This document shows, piece after piece, positions 1-6,944 of a stretch of DNA of 23,749 bases. The translations under genes and the position numbers were made by a program. This DNA comes from Citrobacter freundii (GTDB lineage Bacteria > Bacteroidota > Bacteroidia > Chitinophagales > Chitinophagaceae): assembly GCA_003243445.1 (NCBI GenBank), contig QFQQ01000088.1, positions 1-23,749 of the forward strand. Reading direction: 5' to 3'. Below the pieces are notes generated by a model. The model made no database searches and was not told the DNA's origin. It worked only from the letters and a program-made list of their open reading frames with translations. Every line of letters begins with the position of its first letter. Position 1 is the first letter of the stretch.

Positions 1-40
1 ATCTGTATTCGATATAAAATGACACATCTTTAAAAAGCGA

Positions 41-76
41 CCTAAAGTCTCCCCTGAAGGGGGAGATTTAGAGGGG
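41..76. repeat. CTCCCC/GGGGAG hairpin repeat
   Basis: An imperfect inverted repeat. The left arm TCTCCCC (48-54) pairs with GGGGAGA (60-66) around a five-base loop, and flanking CCTAAAG/TTTAG extends the pairing with one bulge. A second GGGGG follows at 72-76. It lies just downstream of the stop codon of the minus-strand LysE gene, so its transcript could fold at that 3' end. No clear T-run follows on the minus strand. I recall similar C/G-rich hairpins as common intergenic repeats in Bacteroidota genomes, but cannot check copy number here. Confidence 0.5.
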
Positions 77-108
77 GCCTAACGCCAGCCGGGATAATCA
101 ATATTATC

Positions 109-807
109 TCAATCCTCTCCTCCAACAATATTCCTTCCCTGAGAAGGGATCGGTGGATTTTCCAATTGATTCGATGCATCTTTCTTCCGCCACATCTTCC
201 AAACCTGGATGATCGCTGTTATAGTGAAGATTCCTCCAATCACCCAGTTGAGTATATGCTGGTTATTGTTGATACTATTCGCAATGAGGATACCTCCGAA
301 AATGAATACAGCATTTCCTAATAAAGTTCCCAGCCCGATCCCCGTAATATAGGTATTGTAATGATCCTGTCTTGGCAACAACACTTTCTTCGTAAACAAC
401 ACCGTGCTCCAGCCAAACCAGAACGGGATCTGTACCGGATTCACAGCGCTCATTGCCAGACCCAGTACATATCTCGGTAAAGTACTGCTCAGTATCACGT
501 TCTTTTCTACTTTGGGATGTGCGGCCGCATAGAAACTGGAAACCGCAAGTGCAATAACGATCAGCAAGGTGACCCATTCAAGTATGCGGAAGATCTTTTC
601 CTGCTTGCGTACCCAGTCCATAGCTACCAGGGAAAGCCGTACATAAATGACTTCTACGGTCAATGAACCTAATGAAAACAATAAGGCGGAAGTAATACCA
701 TCAGATATGGCGATCTGCATGGCTGCAATATTGAGCGTTCCCAGCGGCAGCGAACCCAGGAAACTGACCAGCATACCTGTAAAAAAAATGCGGACCAAAG
801 GATACAT
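109..807 (-). CDS. LysE-type translocator (amino-acid exporter family)
   Basis: Encodes 232 residues with about six hydrophobic segments (roughly residues 5-27, 38-60, 70-92, 112-135, 150-175 and 185-205), the topology of LysE/RhtB exporters. The N-terminal GSLPLGTLNIAAMQIAISDG resembles the conserved first-helix motif of that family, and the asparagine-proline in the fourth segment (AVNPVQIPFW) also fits. A charged cytoplasmic tail of about 25 residues follows the last helix. The family exports amino acids or other small metabolites across the inner membrane; the substrate cannot be read from the sequence. The ATG at 805-807 directly precedes the first helix. The gene follows the ATP-grasp gene on the same strand with a 99-bp gap, so co-transcription is possible but unproven. 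Confidence 0.8.
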   Translation of the reverse strand: MYPLVRIFFTGMLVSFLGSLPLGTLNIAAMQIAISDGITSALLFSLGSLTVEVIYVRLSLVAMDWVRKQEKIFRILEWVTLLIVIALAVSSFYAAAHPKVEKNVILSSTLPRYVLGLAMSAVNPVQIPFWFGWSTVLFTKKVLLPRQDHYNTYITGIGLGTLLGNAVFIFGGILIANSINNNQHILNWVIGGIFTITAIIQVWKMWRKKDASNQLENPPIPSQGRNIVGGED

Positions 808-906
808 CGGGCTACCCGTTTTTTAATGATAAACAGAAATGATCATTGACAGCATGAAGTGACAATATACATAAAGTTATATCATGATCATCAGCCGCAG
901 GCTTTG

Positions 907-1950
907 TCAGTCATATTTCTCCAGCATCTGGAAATGCTTTCTCGCCTGCTTCAGAAATGTGTACCCCTTTTTGAATGACCAGTATGGTGTGCCATTGCGG
1001 TGATTATACCGGCTGATACGATACAATGCTTTCCAGTGACGAAGGATCTCTGCATAAGCCTGCCAGATACTCATCCCGCAATCGTATATATGATTGGGTT
1101 CGGCACCGCAGCCATTGAATTCTATGATCTGAAAATTTTTTCCCTGCTTGAGATCTTCAATCGAAGCGGCTTTGATATCATAGCGGCCATAATAGAACTT
1201 GCCGTTGTAATGACTGAGCTCGTCAAATACATTATGCAGGTTCTGATCGATCTCTTTATGAAGATTGGTAAAATGTGCGCCACGGTTATGATTGCCTGCA
1301 TAAGAAAGATAGAACACTTCTCCTTTTGGTATTACACGCTGAAAACGGTGCCCATGGCGGTGTTCCATTTCATCCATACGGAAACGCGCACGCGGATGTC
1401 TTTCAATCAATGCTTTTAACGTAGATGAGCCGTCACCCGCAACCTGTAATAATTCCTTTTCAATAAATCCGCTGACCACACCTTTTTCCTGATCGGGATA
1501 ACGGTAATAGAAGACGCTTACTTCAACCGGCAGCGTGATCATATCCTGTACGATATACTCAACCGGGATGCGGTCGTGATATTTGATGAGCTGTTCTTCG
1601 TTCTCGATCTTGCGGAACAAAATACCTTTCATTCCCACATCGGGCTTTACAATAAAAGGAAATTTGAATCCGGCTTCGGCGATCTTTTTTCTTACTTCAT
1701 CAAACGGAAGATCATGCAAAATATAGATGGTGCGTGGCACAAGATGCGGCGGCAGCTGATCATACATTTCTTTCTTGCCTTCGCCTTCAAAACCGCCAAA
1801 TGTTATAGTGGGATTGGATGAACTGAAAAACCACATGGAACGGCTGCGCAGGCAATACCAGAGCCAGACAGGCCCTATCGGTCCGTAGAGCACATAAAAA
1901 TTCCAGAGCTCCCAGTTGAACAGTTTCTCAAAAAATTTCTTTATTCGCAT
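907..1950 (-). CDS. ATP-grasp (D-Ala-D-Ala ligase-like) protein with N-terminal hydrophobic segment
   Basis: I choose the ATG at 1950 (347 residues) over an upstream in-frame GTG at 1983, because a TAnnTTTG promoter box lies between the two. Residues about 17-40 are rich in Trp, Tyr and Leu (FYVLYGPIGPVWLWYCLRS) and look like a membrane or interfacial anchor. The rest carries ATP-grasp features: VKPDVGMKG (101-109) as the ATP-binding Lys/Gly-rich loop, YIVQD (132-136) as the adenine-contact strand, GRYDIK (Asp258) and IIEFNG (Glu277, Asn279) as Mg ligands. ATP-grasp enzymes join a carboxylate to an amine or thiol through an acyl phosphate. Related Bacteroidota proteins are often labelled D-alanine--D-alanine ligase, but this is not a normal Ddl and no mur/ddl genes are nearby, so the substrate is unknown. 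The start is back to back with the Fe-S gene. Confidence 0.75.
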   Translation of the reverse strand: MRIKKFFEKLFNWELWNFYVLYGPIGPVWLWYCLRSRSMWFFSSSNPTITFGGFEGEGKKEMYDQLPPHLVPRTIYILHDLPFDEVRKKIAEAGFKFPFIVKPDVGMKGILFRKIENEEQLIKYHDRIPVEYIVQDMITLPVEVSVFYYRYPDQEKGVVSGFIEKELLQVAGDGSSTLKALIERHPRARFRMDEMEHRHGHRFQRVIPKGEVFYLSYAGNHNRGAHFTNLHKEIDQNLHNVFDELSHYNGKFYYGRYDIKAASIEDLKQGKNFQIIEFNGCGAEPNHIYDCGMSIWQAYAEILRHWKALYRISRYNHRNGTPYWSFKKGYTFLKQARKHFQMLEKYD

Positions 1951-1959
1951 GCAGGGTTG

Positions 1960-1967
1960 CAAAAATA
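1960..1967 (-). promoter_or_regulatory. Bacteroidota -7 box (TATTTTTG) for the ATP-grasp gene
   Basis: On the minus strand the sequence reads TATTTTTG, a full match to the Bacteroidota TAnnTTTG consensus, only 9 bases from the ATG at 1950. Transcription from it would give a very short leader. It supports the shorter start of the ATP-grasp gene. I see no convincing -33 TTG. Confidence 0.55.
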
Positions 1968-2002
1968 AAACAAAGACAATCACTTTGTTGATGATTTGTC
2001 TT

Positions 2003-2010
2003 TAGATTTG
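2003..2010 (+). promoter_or_regulatory. Bacteroidota -7 box (TAGATTTG) for the Fe-S protein gene
   Basis: TAGATTTG matches TAnnTTTG 14 bases before the ATG at 2025. TTTG words lie upstream, but the spacing is not ideal. With the minus-strand box at 1960-1967 it forms a compact divergent promoter region. Confidence 0.55.
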
Positions 2011-2024
2011 AACAAATTTGGAAT

Positions 2025-2804
2025 ATGAACGTCCCTACGGTTGCAGAATTATTCGCCAACGGAGAAAGTCCTGAGATTCTTTTCTGGGTAGGTTGTTCCG
2101 GCAGCATCGATCAACGGGCGCAGAAGATCACGAAGGCATTTGTCACGATCCTGGATAAATTAAGTATCCGCTATGCTATCCTTGGCAAGGAAGAAATGTG
2201 TACAGGGGATCCGGTCCGCCGCGCGGGAAATGAATTTATGTTCCAGATGATGGCTTACCAGAATATCCAGGTGTTGAATAATTATGGTATTAAAAAAATA
2301 GTTACTGCGTGTCCGCATTGTTTTAATACCCTGAAGAATGAATATCCTGAGCTGGGAGGCAATTATGACGTGATCCATCACAGTACATTCCTTCAGCAGC
2401 TGATCGATGAAGGAAAGATCACGATGAAAGAAGGCGGCGCATTCAAGGGAAAAAAGATCACCTACCACGATAGTTGTTATCTCGGCCGTGCCAATAATAT
2501 CTACGAAGCTCCGCGCAAAGTACTGGAGGCACTGGATGCGGAACTGATCGAAATGAAACGTTGCCGCAGCAAGGGTCTCTGTTGCGGAGCCGGCGGCGCA
2601 CAAATGTTCAAGGAAGAAGAAAAGGGCACCGAACGCATCAATATCGAACGCGGTAATGAAGCCATTGCTACAGGAGCTTCAGTGATCGCATCAGCCTGCC
2701 CGTTCTGCAATACGATGATGACGGATGGAGTGAAACTGGCGGAGAAGGAAGACTCGGTGAAGGTGTTGGATATTGCGGAGTTGGTGGCGGAATCGATGGG
2801 GTGA
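2025..2804 (+). CDS. (Fe-S)-binding protein with two cysteine-rich CCG domains
   Basis: The 259 residues contain two CCG (cysteine-rich) domains. The first has Cys24 (WVGCSG), Cys59 (EMCTGD) and Cys96/Cys99 (CPHC). The second has Cys151 (HDSCYLGR), Cys186-Cys187 (CCGAGG) and Cys225/Cys228 (CPFC). The CCG fold is found in heterodisulfide reductase subunit HdrB, GlpC, LutA and succinate dehydrogenase SdhE, where it holds an unusual [4Fe-4S] cluster. The protein is therefore probably one half of a soluble electron-transfer or oxidoreductase complex. The usual partner, a larger subunit with ferredoxin-type 4Fe-4S motifs, is not in the window. As I recall, in other Bacteroidota this gene stands next to that partner and to a relative of the 3534-4049 gene, which would fit the context here. 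Substrate unknown. Confidence 0.85.
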   Translation: MNVPTVAELFANGESPEILFWVGCSGSIDQRAQKITKAFVTILDKLSIRYAILGKEEMCTGDPVRRAGNEFMFQMMAYQNIQVLNNYGIKKIVTACPHCFNTLKNEYPELGGNYDVIHHSTFLQQLIDEGKITMKEGGAFKGKKITYHDSCYLGRANNIYEAPRKVLEALDAELIEMKRCRSKGLCCGAGGAQMFKEEEKGTERINIERGNEAIATGASVIASACPFCNTMMTDGVKLAEKEDSVKVLDIAELVAESMG

Positions 2805-2811
2805 GGAATAT

Positions 2812-2992
2812 GACCGCCGACGGCCGACCGCGGACCGCAGACGGTCGTTTGATAATGAATATTCACTCCTTAAAGGAAGACAAATCTTAATTACGTGGCC
2901 TTGCTAACATTCCAGGCCCATTGTTCGAAATACAAAAAGACATTGCTGATAAACGTATGATACCGCGGTCGGCGGTCGGCCGTCGGCGGTCC
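2812..2992. repeat. Heptamer-armed inverted element, copy A (family 1)
   Basis: The left arm (2812-2846) is a degenerate tandem of GACCGCC/GACCGCG-like heptamers. The right arm (2963-2992) reads the same pattern on the opposite strand (GCGGTCG units). The arms enclose a core of about 116 bp with no credible gene. The core edges are shared with copy B in inverted orientation: GACCGCAGACG plus about 30 bp on one side, and ACAAAAAGACATTGC up to TACCGCGGTC on the other. It starts 8 bp after the stop of the Fe-S gene and fills the spacer before the convergent hypothetical gene. Confidence 0.75.
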
Positions 2993-3040
2993 TCCCATCC
3001 TATTGGATAAGTGTTCATGGCTATTGAAGCATGCCCAAAA

Positions 3041-3107
3041 CTCAGAAAGACATTGCTGATAAATGTATGATACCGCGGTCTGCGGTCCGTGGTCCGCGGT
3101 CCTCCCT
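3041..3107. repeat. Partial duplicate of the right end of element A (family 1)
   Basis: Bases 3046-3080 repeat 2936-2970 with a single C/T difference in 35 bp, at an offset of 110 bp. The repeat runs through AAAGACATTGCTGATAAA and TACCGCGGTC into a second heptamer arm at 3073-3102. The arms diverge after that point (TGCGGTCCGTGG here, GGCGGTCGGCCG in copy A). The copy ends 5-10 bp from the stop codon of the minus-strand gene at 3112. The remaining sequence between the two right ends (3001-3040) shows nothing I recognise. Confidence 0.75.
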
Positions 3108-3111
3108 CCCC

Positions 3112-3507
3112 TCACCACGCAAACTCCGACAACGCCTCATGCACCACGATCGCTTCCCGCAATTTCCCCTTTGGGATCGGAATGTATATCACAGGTAACC
3201 GTTTTGCCTGGCGGTTGGCCCGCTCATAAGTTATTTCCATTACATTGAATCGGCCGGTATCCCGGATATTGACCCGGCGAAGACGCCGCTCATCGTCACG
3301 GAACGGACGGACACGGTCGCCGATCCAGACCTTATAAGTCGTAATAGAGATCTCAGGGATATGTTTCAGATTGAAACGCAGTAATCGCCATATAAAATGT
3401 TTCCATATGCCGCGGCGGAAATAGCCCCAGCGACGGAATTTCTTCCATTCCTCGGCGGTGTAGGTCCAGTGTACTAAAAAAGCCTTATGGTGGTCGTTTG
3501 TTTCCAT
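3112..3507 (-). CDS. Small basic conserved-type hypothetical protein
   Basis: The 131-residue protein is very rich in Arg, Lys and Trp, especially in residues 15-50 (WTYTAEEWKKFRRWGYFRR, then WRLLRFNLKHI). It has no signal peptide and no clear transmembrane helix. The C-terminal third (PVIYIPIPKGKLREAI) looks like a beta strand followed by a helix. I do not recognise the family. That it is real is supported by its clean ATG, by ending exactly at the edge of the repeat element, and by its divergent arrangement with the 3534 gene, with only 26 bp between the two start codons, which must hold both promoters. Function unknown. Confidence 0.6.
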   Translation of the reverse strand: METNDHHKAFLVHWTYTAEEWKKFRRWGYFRRGIWKHFIWRLLRFNLKHIPEISITTYKVWIGDRVRPFRDDERRLRRVNIRDTGRFNVMEITYERANRQAKRLPVIYIPIPKGKLREAIVVHEALSEFAW

Positions 3508-3533
3508 TGAAAAATCATGCGTAAATTAGCGGG

Positions 3534-4049
3534 ATGAACCTTGAATACAAATACCTTCTAGACGGTAGTTTTGATCCGCAATCCCGTGTATGGATCTATC
3601 AATCCAGCCGTATTTTTACGATCAGTGAGGCATTAGACATAGAAGACAAACTGAATGAGTTCGCAAAAAACTGGAAAAGCCATGGCACACCGGTAAAAGG
3701 AGCTGCCTATATGTTCTTCGGCCAGTTCATCATTCTCATGGCCGACGAAACGGCCACCGGCGTGAGCGGCTGCAGTACAGACAGCTCCGTCCGCCTGATC
3801 AAAGAGATTGAACAAACCTATAAAGTGAACATGTTTGACAGAACGATGCTGTCATTCGTGATCAAAGATAAAATACAGCAACTGCCGATGGCGCAGGTTT
3901 CTTACGCATTTCAAAACGGTTTTCTAAATGGCGGCAGTCTGTATTTCAACAATACTGTTCAGACAAAACAGGAGTTGGAAGATTCCTGGATCATCCCGGT
4001 GAAAGAAAGCTGGCTGGCGAAAAGGATCCCGCAATTGGAAGAAAAATGA
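3534..4049 (+). CDS. Conserved Bacteroidota protein of unknown function (often misnamed 'ABC transporter ATPase')
   Basis: The 171-residue protein has RVWIYQSSR (18-26), GCSTDSSV (79-86) and a C-terminal W-I-P-V-x-x-SW pattern. From memory these mark a small cytoplasmic protein conserved across Bacteroidota and frequently labelled 'ABC transporter ATPase'. The label is not supported: there is no Walker A P-loop, no LSGGQ signature and no Walker B. The conserved Cys80/Ser81/Asp83 cluster is a possible active or binding site, which is inference. There is no signal peptide or membrane segment. It is divergent from the 3112-3507 gene, and its stop codon TGA forms the first bases of repeat element B. 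Confidence 0.75.
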   Translation: MNLEYKYLLDGSFDPQSRVWIYQSSRIFTISEALDIEDKLNEFAKNWKSHGTPVKGAAYMFFGQFIILMADETATGVSGCSTDSSVRLIKEIEQTYKVNMFDRTMLSFVIKDKIQQLPMAQVSYAFQNGFLNGGSLYFNNTVQTKQELEDSWIIPVKESWLAKRIPQLEEK

Positions 4050-4260
4050 CCGCCGACGGCTGACCGCCGACGGCTGACCGCCGACCGCGGTAACATACCT
4101 TTATTTGCAATGTCTTTTTTGTATTGGAGCATAGGCAGTAAACACACGATCTCTGTTCAGTAAATATGTGCCCATGGTTGTTCTTCTTTTTTTCTGAAAA
4201 GAAGTAAATATTCAATTCCAAAACGAACGTCTGCGGTCGGCGGTCGGTCGTCGGCCGTCA
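4047..4260. repeat. Heptamer-armed inverted element, copy B (family 1, opposite orientation to A)
   Basis: The left arm (4048-4090) is almost two and a half copies of a 14-bp double heptamer (GACCGCCGACGGCT). The right arm (4231-4259) is its inverted, diverged counterpart. Core edge 4091-4123, read on the minus strand, matches 2931-2962 of copy A (ATACAAAAA, GACATTGC, ATAAA, GTATG, TACCGCGGTC) with a few substitutions and one indel. Core edge 4190-4230 matches 2847-2875 of copy A. The middle of the core is not alike. The element spans the whole spacer between two convergent genes and overlaps the stop codon of the upstream one. Confidence 0.75.
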
Positions 4261-4265
4261 ACAAC

Positions 4266-6668
4266 TCACTTTTTCTCCGGTATATTCTTCAGCAGATTCT
4301 TCACCGGACGATTCAGATTATATCCAAGAGTGATCCTGAAGTTTCTTGTGGTAGTGGTGTTGTAGCTTTCCAGATTAAAATTTGGTCCGTAGGTAAATGT
4401 TCTCGTCCGCTGCTGTGTGAACGGATCGATCATGTTCAACGTAACCGTCAATCGTTTCTCAAAGAATTTCTTTTGCACACCTGTATTCATGCTCCAGTTC
4501 CATCTTGCGAAACCCTGTGGGTTGGCAAAGCGATTGACCGTAAAGCCCGCCGTAAAATTCAATATATCTTTTGGCGTAAAAGTGGAACTGATATTGGATG
4601 TAAAAGAACCACCATTGCGATAACGGTTCACCGTCCGGTCAAACTCACTGTATTGATTGAATGTATAACTCGCGCTCATATTTGTACGCCACTTTCGCGC
4701 GATCGTTATTCCTCCCCAGCTGCTTAGTTCATATTCCTTACGGCCATTGATGTTCTCCCAGGAGATCTGTGTTTTACCATCGGGTAATAATGTTCTTACA
4801 CGACTGTAAATGTCTTTTACAATATTATAACCGAGACCAAGATTGATAAAATAAGCCTGCTGGGATTTACCAACGACCACATCAAAATTATCGGCTGTTG
4901 ATGCACGCAGTTTTTCGTTACCAAAACGGATATTATACGGATCAGAAAAATCGATCGTCGGATTCAGTTCATTGATGCCGGGCCTCCGGATACTTCTTCT
5001 CCAGGAGCCGGTAAGGCTCAGCTGGTTCTCCCAGCGTTTGCTGATATTGGCAAACGGCAGCCATGTCCAGTAGCTGTTCTTTGCATCCCGTTGTTCTTTA
5101 TATAACTCGAACCAAATGCCTGTCTGTTCAGCTGATATACCTGCGGTGACGTTGAACATACTGCCAATGGTCTGTCTCAATGCGGCCCGGAGATTCACCA
5201 CCGACTGATGAAATCTGAAATTATTGCTCAGCGCATCAAGCGGTGCGGTTGATCCATCCTGCTTGTTCAGATAACCCGCATCCGTTTTTACATAGTTATT
5301 TGTATTGGTATAAAAAGTTCCGAGTGATAAAAATGTTTTTTGTGCGATGACAGGACGATCATAATTTATGCGGAGATTATAACCTGTATTCCGGCCATTG
5401 TTGGACTGGATCTGTGTTGAGTCAATTCCATTGGGTGTATGGTCCGGATTGAAGAACTGCTGATAAAAATGGCGGTCACTGTTATTTACGGACCGGTTCG
5501 CATCAGCAATTACCCGCAGTTGCTCCCCTGCCCGCTTCGTGCGCATCAGGTAGGATAAACTGAAGGAAGCATTGAGATTATCACCTTCGCTGCTGATATT
5601 TCTTTCGCTTAACCGGTAGATCTGGTCGAAACGGTTGATGTTTATATACCCGGTCTGACTTTGATTATTGAAATCACTGGTGTTGAATTGAACCACTGCA
5701 TTCAATGATTGCAGTTTGTTGATATCATAATCAAGACTTGCACGGAAATTAGGCCGGAGGTTCCGGTTATTATTACTGTTCTTTGTATTGAAGAAATTAC
5801 TTGAGTCAGTATAAAGATTATTCCTGACCGAATAGCCAGTTCCCACGAATTTGCTGTAACCTGCACCGGCATTGATGTTCAGTACCAGGCCCTGTTTCCT
5901 GTACGTATAACTTCCGTTCACGCTTGCTTCGCCGCGTGAGCCTGCGGAAAGGCTTACTCTGCCGCTTTTACCGACCCTGCCTTTACGCGTTACAATATTG
6001 ATCACGCCCCCCTGTTCATTGGCATATTGTGGCGGCGGATTCGTCATCACTTCGATCTTTTCAATGGCACTGCCGGGCATTGATTCCAGCAGATCCTGTA
6101 ATTGCTGCATACTCAGCTGTACAGGTTTATCATCGATCATGATCAAAGGTTCTTTGCCCCTGACAGAGATCTTTCCGTCGCCGTCTTTTGTGACAAGCGG
6201 AACGCTGGTCAGCAGCTCACTTGCATTGCTACCGGCACTCAATGGAGATTCGGAAGCATTGAAAGTGATATTCCCATCTTTGGATTCGATCAATGGCTTT
6301 TCTGAATAGACGATCACCGTTTGAAGATTCTCCGAAGACTTTGGTCTGAGCACCAGGTCTGGCATGTTGAAATCAAGGCGGTCAGCACGGACATTAATGC
6401 TGTCTATTTGTAAAAGCTGGAATCCGACGTAGCTGATGCGCAGCTGGTAATAACCCAGGGGAAGATCACGGAAACTGAATGTTCCATCGCTTAGCGACAG
6501 TCCGCTGAGCCTGTTAAGGCTGTCTTTTGAAGGGATCAGTTCTATTGAAGCACCCTCAATGGCCTTGTTGTGCTCATCCATCACGTTGCCGGTCAGCAGA
6601 CCCCGGCTGTTCTGGCCAAAAGCGGTCATCCCGGCCATAAGGCCAAGGATCATAATAAATATTCTCAA
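4266..6668 (-). CDS. Outer-membrane beta-barrel protein with CarboxypepD-like and plug domains (TonB-receptor-like)
   Basis: The 800 residues give a signal peptide (1-19, cleaved after FGQ), a CarboxypepD-regulatory-like beta-sandwich (about 22-108: LLTGNVMDEHNKAIEGA...SYVG), a plug domain (about 113-229: GKEPLIMIDDKPVQL, ending GGVINIVTRKG) and a long C-terminal barrel rich in alternating aromatic residues. This is the domain order of the Bacteroidota 'outer membrane beta-barrel' family (OMP_b-brl_3), related to TonB-dependent receptors but shorter than SusC. No SusD gene is adjacent, so a glycan-uptake role is not supported; the substrate is unknown. The start appears to be TTG at 6668: it gives a signal peptide with an Arg near the N-terminus, and an in-frame stop lies just upstream. 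The internal ATG at 6653 would remove the basic residue. Confidence 0.85.
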   Translation of the reverse strand: MRIFIMILGLMAGMTAFGQNSRGLLTGNVMDEHNKAIEGASIELIPSKDSLNRLSGLSLSDGTFSFRDLPLGYYQLRISYVGFQLLQIDSINVRADRLDFNMPDLVLRPKSSENLQTVIVYSEKPLIESKDGNITFNASESPLSAGSNASELLTSVPLVTKDGDGKISVRGKEPLIMIDDKPVQLSMQQLQDLLESMPGSAIEKIEVMTNPPPQYANEQGGVINIVTRKGRVGKSGRVSLSAGSRGEASVNGSYTYRKQGLVLNINAGAGYSKFVGTGYSVRNNLYTDSSNFFNTKNSNNNRNLRPNFRASLDYDINKLQSLNAVVQFNTSDFNNQSQTGYININRFDQIYRLSERNISSEGDNLNASFSLSYLMRTKRAGEQLRVIADANRSVNNSDRHFYQQFFNPDHTPNGIDSTQIQSNNGRNTGYNLRINYDRPVIAQKTFLSLGTFYTNTNNYVKTDAGYLNKQDGSTAPLDALSNNFRFHQSVVNLRAALRQTIGSMFNVTAGISAEQTGIWFELYKEQRDAKNSYWTWLPFANISKRWENQLSLTGSWRRSIRRPGINELNPTIDFSDPYNIRFGNEKLRASTADNFDVVVGKSQQAYFINLGLGYNIVKDIYSRVRTLLPDGKTQISWENINGRKEYELSSWGGITIARKWRTNMSASYTFNQYSEFDRTVNRYRNGGSFTSNISSTFTPKDILNFTAGFTVNRFANPQGFARWNWSMNTGVQKKFFEKRLTVTLNMIDPFTQQRTRTFTYGPNFNLESYNTTTTRNFRITLGYNLNRPVKNLLKNIPEKK

Positions 6669-6894
6669 TGTAGTGGTGATTCAGTTTGGTTAAAGCAGTC
6701 CCTGAAATGGAGCCTAAAAATCAACAATTTCAAAAAACCTTCGGCGCTGCCGGGTGTTTATTCCTTGTCAATTTTAGTTCTGATCTTCCGGGTATTCCGC
6801 GTTCTAAAGATAATCCGAATATGTTAGATGTCCGGGCAGCCGGATTTCTTGTGGTATGGTATGCTGACATCCTGTCAGATTAGTGTGTATTCCT

Positions 6895-6902
6895 TATATT
6901 TG
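6895..6902 (+). promoter_or_regulatory. Bacteroidota -7 box (TATATTTG) for miaB
   Basis: TATATTTG fits TAnnTTTG, 42 bases upstream of the ATG at 6945. It lies inside the longer reading frame that opens at 6828, which argues that the longer start is not used. A CTG replaces the expected TTG about 20 bp upstream, so the -33 element is weak. Confidence 0.55.
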
Positions 6903-6944
6903 CCACCGGATTATCAAGACCGGATCCCGGAAAAAATAAATAGC

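Noticed and set aside
1951..1983. GTG start 11 codons upstream for the ATP-grasp gene
   Set aside because: The TATTTTTG promoter box at 1960-1967 falls inside the extension, and the ATG at 1950 opens a charged N-terminus followed by the anchor.
2812..3107. CRISPR-like look of the repeated GC-rich blocks
   Set aside because: The units are 7-bp degenerate tandems in inverted arms, not identical direct repeats of 25-40 bp with unique spacers, and no cas gene is near.
2891..3118. A 75-codon open frame on the minus strand across the repeat region
   Set aside because: It is made largely of the two repeated element ends, its composition follows the repeat, and it overlaps the 3' end of the 3112-3507 gene on the same strand in another frame.
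3534..4049. Annotation as ABC transporter ATPase
   Set aside because: No P-loop, signature or Walker B motif is present, so the name is not supported by the sequence.
4266..6668. SusC-type glycan receptor
   Set aside because: At about 800 residues it is shorter than typical SusC proteins, there is no adjacent SusD lipoprotein, and the domain order fits the general outer-membrane beta-barrel family.
6828..6944. A longer miaB start adding 39 residues
   Set aside because: The -7 box at 6895-6902 lies inside it, the added residues do not resemble any MiaB N-terminus, and the 6945 start gives the usual protein length.
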